DNA from: Acidobacteriaceae bacterium
Lineage (GTDB): Bacteria; Acidobacteriota; Terriglobia; Bryobacterales; Bryobacteraceae
Direction of reading: 5' to 3'
Length of the DNA: 9,035 bases
Assembly (NCBI GenBank): GCA_019246575.1
Contig: JAFAQG010000882.1
Coordinates: 1-9,035 of the forward strand
The notes beneath the pieces were generated by a model. That model was not told where the DNA came from. It saw nothing but the letters and a program-made list of their open reading frames with translations, and ran no database searches. The translations under genes and the position numbers were made by a program. This document shows positions 6,340-9,035 of the stretch, one piece after another (position 1 is the stretch's first letter; each line of letters starts with the position of its first letter).

Positions 6340-7509
6340 TTAGAAGTTGACCGCCGGAACGACCGCTGAACGCATTGTACTTGCCGCCGCCGCCGCAGCT
6401 TTAAGCGGAACAAACCCACTCTCCGCCGCGAGTTGTTTGCATAGAGTTAATGCTTGCGCGACCACCTGGTCCATGTTGTAGTACTTATACGTGCCAAGTC
6501 GCCCCACGAAATGCACGTTCTTGGTTGCCGCCGCAAGCTCGGCGTAACGCTTGTACAGCACGCCGTTTTCCGGGGTCGGTACCGGGTAATACGGCTCCCC
6601 TTCACTCGACGGATATTCGTAAACGATGCTCGTATGCCGGTGTACTTGACCAGTAAGGTGCTTAAATTCAGTTATACGCGTGTAAGCATGGTCGTTCGGG
6701 TAATTAATGACCGCAACCGGCTGTAAAAATTCCTGCGATAACGTCTCATGCTGAAAATGTAACGAGCGATAAGGTAGCTTACCGAAGCGGTAATCAAAAT
6801 ATTCATCAACTGGACCAGAATAAATGATCTCGCCAAAATCGATCTCGTCAATGATATCCCGGTAATCGCAGCCCAGCTCCACAGTAATGTTCGGATGGTC
6901 GAGCATATTCTCGAACAGCCGCGTGTACCCGTGTTTGGGCATGAACTGGAACTTATCAGTGAAGTACCGATCGTCACGATTGGTACGGACCGGTATTCGC
7001 GCAGTTACCTGGGCATCTAATTCTGACGGATCTTTGCCCCATTGCTTGCGCGTATAATTCCGGAACATCTTTTCATAGAGATCTCGCCCGACCTTGCTGA
7101 CTACGACATCTTCCGAAGTTCTGATCGAAGGACGATATTCCGCGCGCTGCGCGAAGAAATTTTCCACCTCCTCCGACGAGAGAGTCAAGTCGTAAAGCCG
7201 GTTTACCGTATCTAGATTAATCGGAATGGGCACATGTTTCCCATCCACATACGCCAGCACTCGATGCTCATAGGGACGCCAGGCTGTGAACTGCGATAAG
7301 TACTCGAACACCTGTTCGGAGTTGGTGTGGAAGATATGCGGTCCGTACCGGTGCACCAGAACCCCATTCTCGTTGTAATGGTCGTAGGCATTGCCGCCTA
7401 TGTGCTCGCGACGGTCGACTACGAGAACTTCCTTCCCGTATACGCGCGCCATTCTCTCGGCAACGACCGCACCGGCGAAACCAGCACCGACAATAAGGTA
7501 ATCAAACAT
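6340..7509 (-). CDS. glf: UDP-galactopyranose mutase
   Basis: The product is 389 aa and close to the usual bacterial length. Glf is a flavoenzyme that interconverts UDP-galactopyranose and UDP-galactofuranose, the donor for galactofuranose in surface polysaccharides. The N-terminal dinucleotide-binding motif GAGFAGAVVAERM (8-20) is followed by VVDRREHIGGNAYDH (30-44), the conserved GPHIFHT (56-62), NYTRKQWGKDP (151-161) with the substrate-stacking region, RDDRYFTDKFQFMPKHGY (178-195) and the closing FAD-site region FVGRLGTYKYYNMDQVV (334-350). All core motifs are intact. The C-terminal tail carries six alanines (371-376) coded by a short triplet tract and is probably not part of the fold. The ATG lies inside the end of the upstream glycosyltransferase gene (8-base overlap), which suggests translational coupling; an AAAGG sequence lies within that gene's last codons. 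Confidence 0.96.
   Translation of the reverse strand: MFDYLIVGAGFAGAVVAERMARVYGKEVLVVDRREHIGGNAYDHYNENGVLVHRYGPHIFHTNSEQVFEYLSQFTAWRPYEHRVLAYVDGKHVPIPINLDTVNRLYDLTLSSEEVENFFAQRAEYRPSIRTSEDVVVSKVGRDLYEKMFRNYTRKQWGKDPSELDAQVTARIPVRTNRDDRYFTDKFQFMPKHGYTRLFENMLDHPNITVELGCDYRDIIDEIDFGEIIYSGPVDEYFDYRFGKLPYRSLHFQHETLSQEFLQPVAVINYPNDHAYTRITEFKHLTGQVHRHTSIVYEYPSSEGEPYYPVPTPENGVLYKRYAELAAATKNVHFVGRLGTYKYYNMDQVVAQALTLCKQLAAESGFVPLKAAAAAASTMRSAVVPAVNF
6383..6396. repeat. Short GCC triplet tract in the 3' end of glf
   Basis: Four perfect GCC units plus GC lie in the coding sequence for the alanine run at the C-terminus of Glf. Gain or loss of one unit would change only the number of alanines, so it is not a frame switch. 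Confidence 0.6.
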
Positions 7510-8689
7510 GAGCGGCGCCTTTGAGAGTCATATCGGCCGCTCCAATCCGCTGCACAGGTTTAGTTGCGAGAAGGCGTTTAAAGGCGAGAGCCCGTTCAAT
7601 AAGTCGATTCATAGCGCTCCATGTCTTGTCCCAGGACGATTGAGAAACGAAAGCATCGACCCGGTCCCGAAATTCCTCGTTAGGTGGACTCTTCAGGAGC
7701 CCGTCTGCGATCCTGAGAAAATCTCTAGCATTTTCCGCGATGCCGACCAGCTTAAGGTCTCCATATGGCGACACGACATCGCGAATGGGTGTTGAGACAA
7801 CGGAAAGACCGGCGGCCAGATATTCAGGCGTCTTCGTCGGGCTGATGAATCGAGTGGATTCGTTCAATGCGAACGGAAGCATCCCGATCTGCCAGCCTGA
7901 AAAATACGCCGGGAGATCTGTATACTGTTTCATTCCGAGATAGTGAATATTTCCACGTTGCGGCAAACTGGCGGGATTGATTTTCGCCACCGGTCCGAGC
8001 AATACCACCTGCCACTCCGGGCGCTGATCCGCGATGTCGCGCAGTAGTTCGAGATCCATGCGCTCATCAATGACACCGGCATAGCCGAGACGTGGACGTG
8101 GAACAGGAGCTTGATCCGCAGGCTCGCGCTCAATACTGCGGGCCTTCGCGAAGTGTGCAATATCGACGCTACTCGGAAACAAATGGACCGATTTGTGCTG
8201 TTTGCGCTTTGCTTCAAATAAGCTCGCTCCTCCGGTGAATACAAGATCTGCCTCTTCGAACAACTCGCGCTCATACGCACGGATGCCTGCAGGAGCGCCG
8301 GCAAACGCCGACAGCTCATCCATGCAGTCATAGACTGTCACGGAAGGCTTGACATGCCGCGAGAACTCTCTTGCCATCGGAGTGTAGTACCAGGCAATGA
8401 AATCCGCGATATTATTCTCGACTAACAGCGAGTCGAGCAGCGTCCTCTGATAGTCGACCCTCTGAGCAGGTGTCAGCCCCTCAGGCAGAACAGGTGTGCA
8501 CACCTGTACTCCCGTTTTTGCACAAACCGATGTGCGAAGATGCGGGTCGGCGCCATCAAAAACCGGCTCCTCAAGAAAAAAAACTCTCCGGTTGCGGGTG
8601 AACCGGCTCATTAAATGTTGAGGTCGTTGAAACACGAACCCCCATCGAAGATGGGACAAGCAAATCAGGTCGATGTTTTTTGATGGCAT
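7502..8689 (-). CDS. GT-B glycosyltransferase, family 1/4 type (TuaH-like)
   Basis: The product is 395 aa and cytoplasmic or peripheral; no signal peptide is present. It transfers a sugar from a nucleotide donor to a glycan acceptor; donor and acceptor are not known. The N-terminal signature IDLICLSHLRWGFVFQRPQH (6-25) is typical of a glycosyltransferase group often found beside glf, followed by VFFLEEPVF (36-44). Other marks are VYDCMDELSAF (119-129), FTGGASLFEAK (151-161), FPSSVD (171-176) opening the C-terminal Rossmann half, LGYAGVIDERMDLEL (201-215), and the donor-site segment FISPTKTPEYLAAGLSVVSTP (281-301) with E289. The frame is open back to 8863, but those extra residues match nothing and overlap the upstream hydrolase in another frame, so the ATG at 8687-8689 was chosen; its Shine-Dalgarno sequence is weak. 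The stop overlaps the glf start by 8 bases, and the shared operon suggests use of UDP-galactofuranose or the same glycan. Confidence 0.87.
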   Translation of the reverse strand: MPSKNIDLICLSHLRWGFVFQRPQHLMSRFTRNRRVFFLEEPVFDGADPHLRTSVCAKTGVQVCTPVLPEGLTPAQRVDYQRTLLDSLLVENNIADFIAWYYTPMAREFSRHVKPSVTVYDCMDELSAFAGAPAGIRAYERELFEEADLVFTGGASLFEAKRKQHKSVHLFPSSVDIAHFAKARSIEREPADQAPVPRPRLGYAGVIDERMDLELLRDIADQRPEWQVVLLGPVAKINPASLPQRGNIHYLGMKQYTDLPAYFSGWQIGMLPFALNESTRFISPTKTPEYLAAGLSVVSTPIRDVVSPYGDLKLVGIAENARDFLRIADGLLKSPPNEEFRDRVDAFVSQSSWDKTWSAMNRLIERALAFKRLLATKPVQRIGAADMTLKGAAHV

Positions 8690-9035
8690 AATTCGTTTCT
8701 TCGCTTGCAGCAAGTCTCTTCTGCTGCAGCAGGAGCGCCTCTGCGAGAGGCTGATATACCGCGCGGTTGCCGAATGCATCGGGATAATCGAATAAACCGT
8801 TGCAACAGTGGCGATCGTCGTCCCAGCCAGGATGATTGATGATCGGGTATAGGCAAATCCCATGCACGGGAATGCCTTGAGTCAGTGCGATTGCGACCTC
8901 GTCACATACATAGTTGAACCAGGTCGCGCGTTGGTGGTCTTCCGTTCCCGTCTCAGCAACGAAAATCGGCCGCCCGTAGCGGCGCCAGACCTCCTGAAGG
9001 ATGTCATGGAAATGCCGGTACCTCGGATCGTCCCA
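8571..9035 (-). CDS. C-terminal part of a clan GH-A-like glycoside hydrolase (beta-glucosidase-like), 5' end outside window
   Basis: Reading the minus strand from the right edge gives 154 residues, starting WDDPRYRHFHDILQEVWRRY. The visible motif YGRPIFVAETGTE (residues 20-32) resembles the end of strand 7 of clan GH-A TIM barrels, where a Glu (here E28) serves as nucleophile. It continues with TWFNYVCDEVAIAL (37-50), GIPVHGICLYPIINHPGWDD (54-73), CCNGLFDYPD (77-86) and LAEALLLQQKRLAAS (97-111). This is the pattern of beta-glucosidase-like hydrolases that occur in glf/glycosyltransferase clusters (from memory). No signal peptide can be judged because the N-terminus is missing. The conserved part ends about 17 bases before the glycosyltransferase start, yet the frame runs on to a TGA at 8571-8573, a 119-base overlap. 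The last roughly 40 residues look unconserved. It may remodel or trim the glycan made by the neighbouring genes. Confidence 0.78.
   Translation of the reverse strand, partial: WDDPRYRHFHDILQEVWRRYGRPIFVAETGTEDHQRATWFNYVCDEVAIALTQGIPVHGICLYPIINHPGWDDDRHCCNGLFDYPDAFGNRAVYQPLAEALLLQQKRLAASEETNYAIKKHRPDLLVPSSMGVRVSTTSTFNEPVHPQPESFFS

Noticed and set aside
7502..8689. Glycosyltransferase as SenB, giving a selenoneine locus with the EgtB-like protein
   Set aside because: The genes are on opposite strands with glf and the PIG-L gene between them, no selD is present, and the glycosyltransferase has the N-terminal signature of glf-associated enzymes. The presence of egtD fits ordinary ergothioneine synthesis.
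8675..8700. Slippery-looking heptamer A-AAA-AAC on the minus strand at the hydrolase/glycosyltransferase overlap, as a programmed frameshift site
   Set aside because: The heptamer is in register with the glycosyltransferase frame, so a -1 slip would lead from the glycosyltransferase into the hydrolase tail frame, not from hydrolase to glycosyltransferase. It also lies only two codons after the glycosyltransferase ATG, so a slip would give a useless product.
8690..8863. 58-residue N-terminal extension of the glycosyltransferase
   Set aside because: The same bases encode the family-like C-terminal part of the hydrolase in another frame, and the conserved glycosyltransferase sequence begins right after the ATG at 8689.

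Overview
The window is a densely coded stretch (about 90% coding) of a bacterial chromosome with moderate GC content. It probably comes from a Gram-negative soil or freshwater organism: several products carry export signals, the overall style fits Acidobacteriota or Proteobacteria, and it holds a short ergothioneine locus plus a UDP-galactofuranose-type glycan locus. The taxon cannot be fixed from sequence alone. No rRNA, tRNA, CRISPR array, transposase or phage gene was seen.

Left third (1-3257): two minus-strand genes, a 157-aa protein of unknown function and a secreted PLC/GDPD-like TIM-barrel phosphodiesterase. They are divergent from a plus-strand gene for an exported PHP-domain metallohydrolase of the CehA/McbA type. 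Only 46 bases separate the divergent start codons. The layout suggests, but does not prove, shared control of two exported phosphoester- or ester-active enzymes.

Middle (3368-5578): a two-gene ergothioneine operon, egtB-like then egtD, with the egtD ATG directly after the egtB stop. EgtD trimethylates histidine to hercynine. EgtB is the iron sulfoxide synthase that joins a thiol to it. No egtA, egtC or egtE is beside them, and the EgtB lacks arginines where the mycobacterial enzyme binds gamma-glutamylcysteine. This fits a shortened route that uses cysteine directly.

Right third (5575-9035, minus strand, read from high to low coordinates): a glycan-type operon with the C-terminal part of a clan GH-A-like glycoside hydrolase (cut by the window edge), a GT-B glycosyltransferase, UDP-galactopyranose mutase (glf) and a PIG-L deacetylase. 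Genes overlap or lie within 18 bases of each other. The operon runs convergently into egtD with a 4-base overlap of stop codons. It probably makes or modifies a galactofuranose-containing surface or exported glycan.

The parts that most deserve a second look are the non-classical EgtB, the 119-base out-of-frame overlap between the hydrolase and glycosyltransferase genes, and the divergent secreted-enzyme pair. I found no convincing evidence of a wholly new type of system.
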